Positions 26,385 to 36,556 are shown, numbered from the stretch's first letter. The stretch is DNA of 64,000 nucleotides from Chitinophagaceae bacterium (GCA_019638615.1 JAHBTL010000021.1:51664-115663), one strand, 5' to 3'. The notes: generated by a model from the sequence alone, not told the origin. A program made the numbers and translations.

Positions 26385-29300
26385 ATGCCTGTTAGTAAAA
26401 TTACCTTAACGACCGTATGCACGATTTTATTTTGTTGTGTATTTTTTTCACCGGTTGTGGCGCAAAAAGACGCTACACTGGATGTAGAAAAGCCCGAAAA
26501 ATATGAAAACCGTGTGTTGGGATCGGATAAAACCTTTACGACCCGCTATACCGTTCCACGCAGGCTGATGCAAAGTATGAGCACACATTATAATTTTTTC
26601 TTTAATGCCAATATTAAAATCGAAAATGTAATTGCCGGCGCCAAACAGGGGTTTAGAGATGATTATACCGAACTATTGCCTTTTTACAATTATACGCTTG
26701 ATGCCACTGCTGCGCAAAAAACCGAGCTCGACTCTGTGCTCCAAAAATGCAATGCCGGCATTTTACTGCACGACCTGCGCAATGAATGGATCGACGACAT
26801 GTACTTTTTAATGGGGAAGGCTTATTTTTTCAAGAAAGAGTTCGATTCAGCCGGTATTACTTTTCAATATCTCAACTATTATTTTCAGCCCAAAAAAAAG
26901 GAAGAGCTGGGGTTCAAAAAATTTGTAGGCAGTAACCTGAACGATGAAGGGAATGTTTATTCCGTTTCCACCAAAGAAAAAAAGGATATCGTACAAAAAG
27001 TGTTCAGTGAGCCGCCCCGCCGCAACGACGCCCTGGTGTGGAAGTTGCGTACGCTCATTGAAGACAGTTCCTACGGCGAGGCCTCGGCATTGATACAAAC
27101 ATTGCGCCGCGACGAATTGTTTCCGGAAAGACTGAAAGCCTCGCTTGAAGAAATGAAGGCCTACCTTTTTTACAAAAACCAGGTGTGGGACAGCGCCGCT
27201 CATTATCTGGCCCTTGCTTTGGATAATGCTGCAGATAAAGGAGAGCAGGCCCGGTGGGAATATTTAATTGCCCAGCTATATACGCTTGCTAAAAACAAAA
27301 CAGCAGCAGAAACTTATTACGCCCATGCAATTAAACATACGGTGGATCCGATACTGGAGGTATATGCACGCCTGAACATCATTAAGCTGGCGCAGGGCGA
27401 AAACGATGAAAAGGTAATTGACGAAAATATTCAGCAGTTGCTGAAGATGGCCAAACGCGATAAATATTATAATTACAGGAACATTATTTATTACATGGCT
27501 GCGCAGATGGAAATGCAGCGCGATAATTTTGAAAATGCAAAAAACCTCTTGCTTAAAGGAGTAAAATACAATCCTGAAGATCTGAACCAGCGAAACCGGT
27601 CGTACCTGTACCTGGGCGACCTGGCTTTTGAAAAAAAGCAGTATCAGCTTGCTTTCAGCGCATACGATAGCCTGGATATCAGCAGTCCCGTGATCAAAGA
27701 CCCTTCATTGATTACAAGCCGTAAAACAGCGTTGGCGGGAGTAGTAGAGCGCCTGGAGATTATTCGCGTAGAAGATAGTTTGCAAAGGATAGCCGCCCTG
27801 CCGGAAGCCGAAAGAGAAAAATTATTAAAAGCGCTTGCAAAGAAACTGGGCAAAGAAAGAGGATTGAAAGAGCAGGATGCGCTGAATAGCGGAATGAATA
27901 ACAATAACCCCTTTGCCAACAAATCCGGCTCCGATCTTTTTTCCGGTACTAATGAAAAAGGCGATTGGTATTTTTATAACAATACTGCTAAAGGAAAAGG
28001 CTTTACGGCATTCCGCAATGCATGGGGAAACAGGCCGAATGTTGATAACTGGCGGCGCATGGCCGATGTAAATGTACAGATGAAAGCGCCTGCTGCCCAG
28101 GCACAACAATCCGGCGAAGAGGATGAAACAGCCGTCAACAGTAAAACCACTCCCGGGGACGTTAGTTACGAAGGCTTGCTGAAAGCGCTTCCATTGACAG
28201 AAGAAGCTGTCAATAATTCGAATGATACCATCCAAACCGCCTTGTTTGAATTGGGTAAAGTATTCAAAGATAAGTTTGAAGATTATGCAGAGGCGGTTAA
28301 GCAGTACGAAGCATTGCTGGACCGGTTTCCCGAAACCTCCTACAAGGAGGAGGCTTTGCTGGATTTGAATTACTGCTATACCCGTTTGGGCTTGCCTGCT
28401 AAGGCAAAACAATACCGGGATTTGTTGGCCACTAATTTCAAACAAAGCAAATACCTGGAATACATTGATGATCCGAAAGGCGTTGAACAGCGCAAAAACA
28501 AGCTTGAGCAGGAAGCTACCCGCAATTACGAAAAGATTTACAACCTTTTTATTGAAGGTAGTTTTGAAGAGGCCCTGCTGCAAAAACAACATGCCGATAG
28601 CATTTACGGACAGAAATATTGGCCGCAGCAGTTGCTGTATATAGAATCGATCTACTACATTAAACAAAGGGAAGATAAAAAGGCAATAGAAGCATTGCAA
28701 AGTCTTATACGGATCAACAAGGAGGCGCCCATTTCAAAAAAAGCTGAAAACATTATTCGTGTATTAAAAAAGAGAAAAGAGATAGAGGAATACCTTACCC
28801 GTCTTGAAGTGAGCCGGGCTGCCGGCGACAGTACGGCTGTGATACAGGAGAAGCCTGCCGGGGAAACGGAAGAACCGCCGGTTGCAGCAGAGGAAAAGCC
28901 TAAAGAAGGAGTAAAGGAAAAGGTTACAGCGGGTAAGCAACCGAAAGCGACCGATGTAACAGCGGGCAAACAACCGCCTTTAACCCGGCCGAACATTGAT
29001 TCGTCAAAATTCAATAAACCTGCGGTCCAACCACAGGGTGGATATACCTATAATCCCTCGGATGTGCATTATGTAGCGATTATCCTGAACCGGGTAGATG
29101 TAGTATATGTAAACGAAGCCAAAAATGCTTTCGGCCGGTACAATCGTGAAACCTATAATGGACAGCCCATTGAGATAGCGATTTACCCGGTAGACGAGGA
29201 AAACAAATTATTGTTGCTTTCCGGCTTTGCCGATGCCTCAGCGGCGATTGAATACGTTGAAAAAGTACAAAAGATAGCAGGAAGCCAGGTCGTTCCGTGG

Positions 29301-29417
29301 CTGGCAGCCAGTAAATATTCTTTTACGGTTATTTCTGAACCCAATCTGGAGGTATTAAAAGATAAAAAAGACCTGGAGCAGTATAAGAATTTCGTTGAGA
29401 GCAATTACCCTCTGTAA
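26385..29417 (+). CDS. SprE/PorW-like TPR protein of gliding motility and type IX secretion
   Basis: The 1010-residue exported protein carries an N-terminal signal (TTVCTILFCCVFFSPVVAQ) and many tetratricopeptide-like helical repeats from about 70 to 780. After a low-complexity Glu/Pro/Lys-rich linker (about 810-890) comes a C-terminal domain resembling SPOR-like folds (about 900-1005). The start THYNFFFNANIKI with DDYTELLPFYNY is characteristic of SprE/PorW, an envelope TPR protein that in Flavobacterium and Porphyromonas is needed for type IX secretion and links the PorKLMN machinery to the outer membrane. It has a divergent bactofilin gene and is followed by PBP1A. Cys17-Cys18 might be lipidated, but SPVVAQ suggests normal cleavage. 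Confidence 0.8.
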   Translation: MPVSKITLTTVCTILFCCVFFSPVVAQKDATLDVEKPEKYENRVLGSDKTFTTRYTVPRRLMQSMSTHYNFFFNANIKIENVIAGAKQGFRDDYTELLPFYNYTLDATAAQKTELDSVLQKCNAGILLHDLRNEWIDDMYFLMGKAYFFKKEFDSAGITFQYLNYYFQPKKKEELGFKKFVGSNLNDEGNVYSVSTKEKKDIVQKVFSEPPRRNDALVWKLRTLIEDSSYGEASALIQTLRRDELFPERLKASLEEMKAYLFYKNQVWDSAAHYLALALDNAADKGEQARWEYLIAQLYTLAKNKTAAETYYAHAIKHTVDPILEVYARLNIIKLAQGENDEKVIDENIQQLLKMAKRDKYYNYRNIIYYMAAQMEMQRDNFENAKNLLLKGVKYNPEDLNQRNRSYLYLGDLAFEKKQYQLAFSAYDSLDISSPVIKDPSLITSRKTALAGVVERLEIIRVEDSLQRIAALPEAEREKLLKALAKKLGKERGLKEQDALNSGMNNNNPFANKSGSDLFSGTNEKGDWYFYNNTAKGKGFTAFRNAWGNRPNVDNWRRMADVNVQMKAPAAQAQQSGEEDETAVNSKTTPGDVSYEGLLKALPLTEEAVNNSNDTIQTALFELGKVFKDKFEDYAEAVKQYEALLDRFPETSYKEEALLDLNYCYTRLGLPAKAKQYRDLLATNFKQSKYLEYIDDPKGVEQRKNKLEQEATRNYEKIYNLFIEGSFEEALLQKQHADSIYGQKYWPQQLLYIESIYYIKQREDKKAIEALQSLIRINKEAPISKKAENIIRVLKKRKEIEEYLTRLEVSRAAGDSTAVIQEKPAGETEEPPVAAEEKPKEGVKEKVTAGKQPKATDVTAGKQPPLTRPNIDSSKFNKPAVQPQGGYTYNPSDVHYVAIILNRVDVVYVNEAKNAFGRYNRETYNGQPIEIAIYPVDEENKLLLLSGFADASAAIEYVEKVQKIAGSQVVPWLAASKYSFTVISEPNLEVLKDKKDLEQYKNFVESNYPL

Positions 29418-29540
29418 CTTTAACATACCAATGAGGGTTAAAACTGTATTTTAAACATGGATATGCAAAAAAACGGCAATTGGTATATTTTATGTTATAG
29501 TATATTGCTTCATTAAAAAAAATAAACAGCTATCATCCTT

Positions 29541-31931
29541 ATGACCAAGGCCAAAAAATATCTCTGGAGAATTTTTTTTATCGGTTTAGGAGCAGGTGTA
29601 CTTTTTGTTTTGCTGGTAAGCTGGGGCGTATTTGGCGTTTTGCCTTCGCTGGCTGAGCTTGAAAACCCATCTATTATGTCAGCATCGGAAGTATATGCAT
29701 CCGATGGCCGGTTAATGGGTAAGTATTTTGTTACCGACAGAACGAATGTTCCGTACAGCGATATTTCTCCCAATGTATTAAATGCCCTGGTGGCAACAGA
29801 AGACGAGCGGTTTTATGAGCATTCGGGCATAGACGGACGCAGCATGGCCCGCGCTGTTTTCTTTTTTGGACGGGAAGGCGGCGCCAGCACCATCACCCAG
29901 CAGCTGGCTAAAAACATGCTTGGACAGGGAAGTAAAAATAAGATAGAGCGTATAATTGAAAAGGTGAAGGAGATGATCGTTGCCATAAAACTGGAGCGGA
30001 ATTTTACCAAACAGGAGATCCTGGGCTTGTATCTGAATACGGTAGAATACAGCGATCACGTTTTTGGGATAGGCAATGCATCGCGTACCTTTTTCCAGAA
30101 AGAAGCCAGCAGGCTGAGCATAGCCGAAGCGGCAGTGCTTGTAGGCATGCTGAAAGGGACGGGAATTTACAATCCGAAGAACAATCCCAAACGTTCGATG
30201 GACAGGCGCAACACAGTAATTGACCAGATGGTGCGTAATAACTATATATCCGCAGCAGATGCAGCCAAAATTAAAGTAACCCCCATTGAGCTGAAGTATA
30301 AAAAAGTGGATCAGAACACCAACCTTGCTCCATATTTTATTGATGTGCTAAAGAATGATTTGCGTAAATGGTGCAAGGAGCATAAAAATCCTAAAACAAA
30401 TGAAAATTACAACCTGGTAAAAGACGGGTTGAAAATTTACACTACGATAGACCCTCGTATGCAGTTATATGCAGAAATGGCTGTAGCGCGGCATATGCCC
30501 AACCTGCAGAAAGTGTTTAATGCCCAGCAAAATATTAAAACCGGTAGTGTATGGAAGACTAAAGACGGGAAGGCGGTTTTGGAACGGGCTATGAAAACAA
30601 GCGACCGCTGGCGCAGCTTGAAAGACGATGGTTTAAGCGAGGGAGACATCAGGAAATCGTTTGAAGAACCTGTTCCTATGAAAGTATTTGCCTGGAACAA
30701 CAAACGGGAGAAAGACACGGTCATGTCTCCGTTGGATTCCATTAAATACCATAAGCAAATGCTGCAGGCTTCGTTTATGGTAACCGATCCATTGACCGGA
30801 GAAGTAAAAGCCTGGGTGGGCGGTATTGATTTTAAAACTTTTAAATATGATCATGCCAACCTTAATACCAAACGCCAGGTAGGGTCAACGTTCAAACCCA
30901 TCCTGTATACATTGGCAATAATGAATGGTTACACGCCTGAAACACAGATATCAATGGATCCTGTGGATTTGGGAGGCAAAATGATCAGCGATAAAAAATA
31001 TTCCGGCACCCGCCCCATGAGTTATTGCCTTGCCGCCTCCCTTAACCCGGCTGCTGCCAGACTCATGAATGAGATAGGGGTGAACAGAACGATAGAATTT
31101 GCACACCAGGCAGGTATTGAAAGCAAAATCCCTCCATACCCTTCCATTGCCCTGGGTGCTGCGGATCTGTCGCTGATAGAAATGATGAGTGTTTACAGTA
31201 TGTTCCCCGCAGGAGGCATGAATACCAAGCCTTATTATATTACCCGCATCGAAGACAGGAACGGGAATATACTGGAATCGTTTTATACCACGCATAAAGA
31301 AGTGATCAGTGAAGCGGATGCATATATTATGACCCGGATGATGCAGGGCGTAGTGGACATCGGCACCGGTCGCTCGCTCAGGGGCACTTACGGTATTACC
31401 AGCGAAGTGGCCGGTAAAACCGGTACTACCAATAACAACGCCGATGGCTGGTTCATGGGCTTTTCACCGCAATTGCTGGGTGGAGCGTGGGTAGGCGCAG
31501 ATGATCCTATTTTACGCATTGCCAATAATTCGGTAGGACAGGGCGCCCAAATGGCCATGCCTATCTGGGCTTATTTTTTCCAGGAATTATATAAAGACAA
31601 AACTTTAGGCATAGACCCGAATGCACGTTTTGTACAACCGGCCAGTTACAAAGAACAGATACAGGAATGGACCGAACCGGTTGTGCCGGATACACCGTTT
31701 ATTGAGGGTGAAAATGGTACCGGGGAGGGCAACCAGTACATAGATGTACCTGTAAGCGATGGAAGGGAAAAAGTAACTACGGAGTCCAAGCTCTCTGAAG
31801 AAGAGGAAAAAGTACTGAAAGAGGCGCGCGGCAAAAAAGAAGAAAAAATAAATACAGATTCCTCCGTTGAAAAAAAGAAAGGCTTTTTTAAACGGCTTTT
31901 TGGGGGAAAGAAAAACAAGGATAAAGATTGA
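29541..31931 (+). CDS. Penicillin-binding protein 1A (bifunctional transglycosylase/transpeptidase)
   Basis: This enzyme polymerises and crosslinks peptidoglycan. A membrane anchor (about 12-35) is followed by a GT51 domain with ATEDERFYEHSG (catalytic Glu87) and GGASTITQQLAKNM. The transpeptidase domain has STFK (Ser449-Lys452), SLN in AASLNPAAARLM in place of SxN, and KTGTTNNNADGWF. The C-terminal tail is long and very charged (KKKGFFKRLFGGKKNK), which is common in Bacteroidota PBP1A. At 796 residues it is of normal size. The following lipoprotein gene begins 9 bases after its stop and is probably coupled. Confidence 0.95.
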   Translation: MTKAKKYLWRIFFIGLGAGVLFVLLVSWGVFGVLPSLAELENPSIMSASEVYASDGRLMGKYFVTDRTNVPYSDISPNVLNALVATEDERFYEHSGIDGRSMARAVFFFGREGGASTITQQLAKNMLGQGSKNKIERIIEKVKEMIVAIKLERNFTKQEILGLYLNTVEYSDHVFGIGNASRTFFQKEASRLSIAEAAVLVGMLKGTGIYNPKNNPKRSMDRRNTVIDQMVRNNYISAADAAKIKVTPIELKYKKVDQNTNLAPYFIDVLKNDLRKWCKEHKNPKTNENYNLVKDGLKIYTTIDPRMQLYAEMAVARHMPNLQKVFNAQQNIKTGSVWKTKDGKAVLERAMKTSDRWRSLKDDGLSEGDIRKSFEEPVPMKVFAWNNKREKDTVMSPLDSIKYHKQMLQASFMVTDPLTGEVKAWVGGIDFKTFKYDHANLNTKRQVGSTFKPILYTLAIMNGYTPETQISMDPVDLGGKMISDKKYSGTRPMSYCLAASLNPAAARLMNEIGVNRTIEFAHQAGIESKIPPYPSIALGAADLSLIEMMSVYSMFPAGGMNTKPYYITRIEDRNGNILESFYTTHKEVISEADAYIMTRMMQGVVDIGTGRSLRGTYGITSEVAGKTGTTNNNADGWFMGFSPQLLGGAWVGADDPILRIANNSVGQGAQMAMPIWAYFFQELYKDKTLGIDPNARFVQPASYKEQIQEWTEPVVPDTPFIEGENGTGEGNQYIDVPVSDGREKVTTESKLSEEEEKVLKEARGKKEEKINTDSSVEKKKGFFKRLFGGKKNKDKD

Positions 31932-31939
31932 ATTCAAAA

Positions 31940-32596
31940 ATGAAAGCCTTTTTCATATGGTTTTTTCTTCTTACCTGGTTATTACAGTCCTGTTCATTTT
32001 CCGGTAAAGCGAGTCAGAAGCTTTTACAAAAGGCAGAAGAAAATGCGCCTTACGATGTTATCATAGTACCCGGCATTCAATTTAAAAACGGGCAGTGGGA
32101 CAGGACGATGAAGGGCCGCATTTACTGGTCGAAGTATTTGTTTGAAAAAGGTATAACCAGGAATATCATGTATTCCGGGGCGGCGGTATACACACCGTAT
32201 TACGAAGCGAAAATAATGGCATTGTATGCGCAAAGCATCGGCATCCCGGCAGGAAACATTTATACCGAATTATTGGCGGAGCATAGCACTGAAAATATTT
32301 ATTACGGGTACAGGAAAGCGCAAAAGCTGGGATTTAAAAAAGTAGCCCTGGCTTCCGACCCCTTTCAATCCAAAATGCTGCGCAGGTATATACGCAAGAA
32401 GGTAAGCCCTGATATTGTTTTAATTCCTATGGTGGTAGATACGCTGAAAATGATAGAGCCTGCTATGACGGATCCGCTGATTGAATACGATAAAGCGTAT
32501 AAAGAAGATTTTATTTCCATCAAAGAAAGACAAAGCTTTTGGAAGCGCCTGCGGGGCACTATTCGTGGGAACATTGATACTACGGCCCTCAGGTAA
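31940..32596 (+). CDS. YdcF/SanA-type DUF218 lipoprotein
   Basis: This 218-residue protein has a lipoprotein signal ending LLQSC (Cys18). A DUF218 fold follows with DVIIVPGIQFKNGQW, SKYLFEKG, YSGAAVYTP and LAEHSTENIYYG. The last block contains the conserved ENxxY-like motif of the YdcF/ElyC/SanA family, which is involved in envelope integrity and polysaccharide carrier recycling in enterobacteria. The ATG at 31940 lies just after the PBP1A stop (31929-31931); an in-frame TTG at 31928 overlaps that stop and is less likely. The exact reaction is not known. Confidence 0.82.
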   Translation: MKAFFIWFFLLTWLLQSCSFSGKASQKLLQKAEENAPYDVIIVPGIQFKNGQWDRTMKGRIYWSKYLFEKGITRNIMYSGAAVYTPYYEAKIMALYAQSIGIPAGNIYTELLAEHSTENIYYGYRKAQKLGFKKVALASDPFQSKMLRRYIRKKVSPDIVLIPMVVDTLKMIEPAMTDPLIEYDKAYKEDFISIKERQSFWKRLRGTIRGNIDTTALR

Positions 32597-32699
32597 ATCC
32601 GCCTACGCTGTATTTATTTTTAAATGTTTGAAAATATTGATGAACTTCGCCGCCGCCTGCCATAGCGCATTTTTAAAAGTATACAAACAAGCTTTTTCA

Positions 32700-33950
32700 A
32701 TGAAACAGGTGGTGATTATTGGCGGAGGCATCATAGGTCTGAGCTCCGCATATTATCTGCAACAATCCGGGCACAAGGTAACGGTGATCGATAAAGAAGA
32801 TTTTTTAAACAATTGCTCTTACGGAAATGCCGGTTATGTATGTCCCAGTCATTTTATTCCTTTGGCTACGCCCGGCATTGTATGGAAAGGATTGAAGTGG
32901 ATGCTGAATGCTCAAAGTCCTTTTTATGTACAGCCTTCGCTGAACAGCGCTTTGATAGACTGGGGATTAAAATTCGTAAAAAGCGCCAATAAGGAGCAGG
33001 TAAAAAAAGCGGCCATTCCTTTGCGGGATATTGCTTTTTTAAGCCAGAAAGAATATGAAAGCTGGACCCGCCTGCCGGGTTTTGATTTTGCCTACGAGCA
33101 TAAGGGGTTGCTTGAAGTTTTTCAGACGGAGGCAGGTGAGGAGCATGCACATCATACCGTTGAAAAAGCCCTGGAACTGGGACTGGATACATTGCTGCTG
33201 AATGCTGAGCAGTTGCAGCAACTGGAACCTCAAACAAAGATCATAGCAAAAGGCGCCATTCTTTTTAAATGCGATGCGCACCTGTATCCCCAGAAGCTGA
33301 TGAGCGGGCTGATTGCATTGTTGCAAAAGAATGGAGTAACATTAATTCCAAACCAACCGGTTACCGGTTTTGAAAAGAACGGAATAACGATAAAGAAAGT
33401 AGTTACTGCCGGGAGTACCTACGATGCCGATGAAATAATTATTGCCACCGGCGCATGGAGCAGGGAAATAGCAGCGTTGGTTGATACAAAAATCCCGATG
33501 ATGCCCGGACGCGGTTATTCCGTTACGTTGGAAGATTCGCCTTACCGGTTAAATCATCCCGCAGTTTTAATAGAAGGTAGGGTAGCTATAACACCCATGG
33601 ACGGAAATAAAATCCGTTTTGGAGGTACGATGGAAGTAGTTCCAACAAGTACCCCCCCCCGTTATAACAGGGTGCAGGGGATTTTAAATGCGGTTAAAAA
33701 ATATTACCCTGCGTTCGATATACCTGCCCCCGCACAGGATAAGATATGGTATGGCTTTCGTCCCTGCTCTGCCGATGGACTGCCGTACATAGGAAGAATA
33801 CAAAGCTTCAAAAATATAACAGTAGCTACCGGGCATGCCATGCTTGGTTTAAGCCTGGGCGCCGGTACCGGCAGGCTGGTGAAAGAAATTGTGAACGAAG
33901 AGCAGCCCAGCATGGACATTCATCCTTTCAGGGTTGAAAGATTTAACTAA
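32700..33950 (+). CDS. FAD-dependent D-amino acid dehydrogenase/oxidase family protein (DadA-like)
   Basis: The 416-residue enzyme starts with the dinucleotide fold VVIIGGGIIGLSSAYYLQ and then CSYGNAGYVCPSH, typical of DadA-like DAO-family enzymes that oxidise D-amino acids, hydroxyproline or related amines. The C-terminus has WYGFRPCSADGLPYIG and GHAMLGLSLGAGTG, which complete the FAD site. The ATG at 32700 was chosen because the family begins directly with the GxGxxG fold; a longer frame to 32481 lies inside the preceding gene. A run of nine C occurs at 33652-33660 in the coding region. It ends with a 4-base overlap against the convergent oxidoreductase gene. Confidence 0.87.
   Translation: MKQVVIIGGGIIGLSSAYYLQQSGHKVTVIDKEDFLNNCSYGNAGYVCPSHFIPLATPGIVWKGLKWMLNAQSPFYVQPSLNSALIDWGLKFVKSANKEQVKKAAIPLRDIAFLSQKEYESWTRLPGFDFAYEHKGLLEVFQTEAGEEHAHHTVEKALELGLDTLLLNAEQLQQLEPQTKIIAKGAILFKCDAHLYPQKLMSGLIALLQKNGVTLIPNQPVTGFEKNGITIKKVVTAGSTYDADEIIIATGAWSREIAALVDTKIPMMPGRGYSVTLEDSPYRLNHPAVLIEGRVAITPMDGNKIRFGGTMEVVPTSTPPRYNRVQGILNAVKKYYPAFDIPAPAQDKIWYGFRPCSADGLPYIGRIQSFKNITVATGHAMLGLSLGAGTGRLVKEIVNEEQPSMDIHPFRVERFN
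33652..33660. repeat. C9 homopolymer tract within a coding sequence
   Basis: Nine consecutive C code for the Thr-Pro-Pro-Arg part of the DadA-like enzyme at about residue 320. Tracts of this length are prone to slippage, which would shift the frame and remove the C-terminal FAD-binding part. Confidence 0.6.
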
Positions 33951-35305
33951 TACCGGAACGCCTTTCCTCCTGCAATTACCTCCTGGGTTTTTTCATCGAA
34001 AGTTACTTTTTGCCCGGTGCGGAAAGCCGCGTTAGACATGATGACTGCTATGGAATGGTTGTATCCCGCCTCAATGGAAGCATTGGGTTGCCTGCGGCTG
34101 CGTACGCATTCCATCCAGTTGCGTACATGCGCAACCGTAAGATCGTCGCCGCCGGTATTAGCGTCTGTTGTAACTTTGGTTGCCATTTCATTCAGCGACA
34201 TTTCAGGCAGCAGGTTGGCCTGCATGCCCATCGCATTCGCATGTTTCTCCTGCAAACCGCCTTCGGGGCTTATTTTATTGGTATCCAGGTTAAGCGTACC
34301 GCCGTTGGAATAGTATATTTCTTTTACGTCGCCCGACGCATTGGTCATGCGTGAGCTGAAAATTACCTGGAAGCCTTTAGACATATCATCCAGCGGACCA
34401 TAATCAAATACCGCCGTTAAAGTATCCGCGTTCTTCCTGCCGTCTTTCCACATGTATATGCCGCCGTTCACCGCCACGCTGCGTGGATGCGGCAAATCAG
34501 CAAACCAGTGCACGGTATCTATCTGGTGGCACATCCATTGCCCCGGTATGCCGGACGAATAGGGCCAGAACAGGCGGAACTCCAGGTATTTGCGGGGATC
34601 GAATTTTTCAAAAGGACGATTCATTAAATAGCGTTTCCAGTCTGTATCTTCTTCCCGGAGCTGCGGTACCAGCGAAGGACGGCGCCAGCGCCCGGGCTGA
34701 TTAACATTCCATATCAGTTCAACCATTACGATCTGCCCGAATTTCCCCTGCTTAATAAAGTCGTACGCGGCTTTATAGGTAGCGCCGCTTCTGCGCTGCG
34801 ATCCTATCTGTACAATTTTGCCCGAATCTTTTACGGCTTTTAAAACAGCTCTTGCATCTTCCATTGTTTCCGCAAGCGGTTTTTCAGTATATGTATCCCG
34901 GCCTGCTTTTACCGCTTCTACCGTGTGTAATGCATGCTGAAAATCGGCGGTGCTTATGAATACTGCATCAACGTCTTTTATCGCATACAGGGCATCGTTA
35001 TTTACGCAGGCAGTAATATCATGTCCCAGCTCGTTTTTAATATAGGCTTGTCCTTCTTCTCTTCTTTTCTTCCATATATCAGAAACAGCAATGATATCAA
35101 AGTTCAGCTCCTTATGTAAACTTTTAAATGAGGGTAGCAATGACCCTCTGAACCTGTCTGAAAAACCTACTACACCCACGTTCACGCGATCATTGGCTCC
35201 TATAATATTTCGGTAACTCCTGGCGCTCAATCCCATCGTTCCCATATAAGTGGCAAGCCCCGCCATTGAACTCTTTTTAATAAATTCCCTGCGTGAATTT
35301 TTCAT
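33947..35305 (-). CDS. Gfo/Idh/MocA-family oxidoreductase, Tat-exported
   Basis: The 452-residue protein carries a twin-arginine signal (SRREFIKKSS at 4-13), then a Rossmann domain with VNVGVVGFSDRFRG. The catalytic EKP motif is present in TYTEKPLAET. The substrate-binding half contains GQIVMVELIW and GGDDLTVAHVRNWMECVRSR. Periplasmic members of this family in Bacteroidota oxidise or reduce sugars or cyclitols with a tightly bound NAD(P), often at position C3. The nearest neighbours (DUF6807 protein, divergent) fit a sugar-modifying role. The actual sugar cannot be read from the sequence. Confidence 0.87.
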   Translation of the reverse strand: MKNSRREFIKKSSMAGLATYMGTMGLSARSYRNIIGANDRVNVGVVGFSDRFRGSLLPSFKSLHKELNFDIIAVSDIWKKRREEGQAYIKNELGHDITACVNNDALYAIKDVDAVFISTADFQHALHTVEAVKAGRDTYTEKPLAETMEDARAVLKAVKDSGKIVQIGSQRRSGATYKAAYDFIKQGKFGQIVMVELIWNVNQPGRWRRPSLVPQLREEDTDWKRYLMNRPFEKFDPRKYLEFRLFWPYSSGIPGQWMCHQIDTVHWFADLPHPRSVAVNGGIYMWKDGRKNADTLTAVFDYGPLDDMSKGFQVIFSSRMTNASGDVKEIYYSNGGTLNLDTNKISPEGGLQEKHANAMGMQANLLPEMSLNEMATKVTTDANTGGDDLTVAHVRNWMECVRSRRQPNASIEAGYNHSIAVIMSNAAFRTGQKVTFDEKTQEVIAGGKAFRY

Positions 35306-35476
35306 GATGTGATGCTTTATTTAAGTGATTTTTAAATTGAAAGAAATAGCAGATTTTCACAATTATATGCGCTTAAACAAACCGGATTATAGTATTTTGC
35401 AGCATACTATTGCTAAAGATATGGCAATTAAGAGATAATCCCGTAGCCCGGATACTAACTTTATAAATGTTTAATT

Positions 35477-36556
35477 ATGAAAAAAAGCTTTCTCTTTTTT
35501 CTGATAGTTGTTGTTTTATTCGGGGCAGTTGCCATTCCCTGCCGGGTGTTTGCCCAATCTTCAAAAAATAAAATACAGGCCTACCCTATAGAAGTTGCAG
35601 CAGACGATGTTGCAAAAAAGGTGGTCATTACCGCTGACGGCAAACCATTCACACAACTCATTTATACCGATACGCTTGAAAAACATTTCCTTTACCCGAT
35701 CTATGCGCCCGACGGGCAGATCATAACAAGAGGCTTCCCTTTCGCGCCCCGCAAAAATGAGCCCGACGACCATCCTCATCATATTGGTTTGTGGCTGAAT
35801 TATGAAAGTGTGAACGGGCTTGATTTCTGGAACAACTCCTATGCCATTCCTGCGGAAAAAAAAGATAAATACGGTTGGATAAAGCCCGGGAAGATAGTAA
35901 AAGCCAAAGGAGGAAAGCAGGGAGAAGTGAGGATCGCTTCCACATGGCAGAATCAAAAACAGCAGGTTTTGCTGGATGAAACGACTACCTACCTTTTTAA
36001 AGCCGATGAAAATAAAAGGATCATTGATCGCATCACCACGCTTACGGCCAAACAGGATGTAACCATGCCGGATATAAAAGACGGTATGCTGGGACTGCGC
36101 GTGGCGCATGAACTGGAAATGCCTTCCAAAAAGAAAAAGGAATTCAAGGACGACAAAGGAAATGTTACCGTAGTGGAAGGAAATGCTGACGATGCTCCGT
36201 CCGGCAATTACATTACCAGTGAAGGCAAACAGGGGGATGATGTTTGGGGAACGAGGGCGCAATGGTGTATGCTGTATGGAAAGATAGGGGAAGACACGGC
36301 AAGCATTGTGATCATTGATCACCCGAGAAATGTTGGGTACCCTACTTACTGGCATGCCAGGGGATATGGATTGTTTGCTGCTAATCCGCTGGGGCAAAAA
36401 GTGTTCAGCAATGGAAAAGAAACGCTCAATTTTTCCTTAAAGCAGGGACAATCGGTTGTATTCCGTTACAGGATTGTGATTGCAACCGGCAAACAGCGGC
36501 TGAGCAATGAAGAAATCAATCTTGTTGCCGGCGATTTCTTCCAGGGCACCCGGTAA
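35477..36556 (+). CDS. DUF6807 (PmoA-like) family exported protein
   Basis: The 359-residue product begins with a signal peptide (FLIVVVLFGAVAIPCRVFAQ). The DUF6807 family, once labelled PmoA, is recognised by DDHPHHIGLWLNYESVNGLDFWN, quoted here as DDHPHHIGLWL, and by the late block VIIDHPRNVGYPTYWHARGYG, quoted here as HPRNVGYPTYWHARG. The name methane oxygenase is misleading, since this family is unrelated to particulate methane monooxygenase and is usually found with Gfo/Idh/MocA enzymes and SusCD loci. The His-rich block suggests a metal or sugar site. It is divergent from the oxidoreductase gene with 171 bases between them. Confidence 0.82.
   Translation: MKKSFLFFLIVVVLFGAVAIPCRVFAQSSKNKIQAYPIEVAADDVAKKVVITADGKPFTQLIYTDTLEKHFLYPIYAPDGQIITRGFPFAPRKNEPDDHPHHIGLWLNYESVNGLDFWNNSYAIPAEKKDKYGWIKPGKIVKAKGGKQGEVRIASTWQNQKQQVLLDETTTYLFKADENKRIIDRITTLTAKQDVTMPDIKDGMLGLRVAHELEMPSKKKKEFKDDKGNVTVVEGNADDAPSGNYITSEGKQGDDVWGTRAQWCMLYGKIGEDTASIVIIDHPRNVGYPTYWHARGYGLFAANPLGQKVFSNGKETLNFSLKQGQSVVFRYRIVIATGKQRLSNEEINLVAGDFFQGTR

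Noticed and set aside
32481-32699. 73-codon extension of the DadA-like enzyme
   Set aside because: It lies mostly in the preceding YdcF-like gene, and the FAD fold starts directly at 32700.
35477-36556. Methane monooxygenase subunit (PmoA)
   Set aside because: The family label PmoA is historical; the protein is a soluble exported DUF6807 type without the membrane segments of the monooxygenase.
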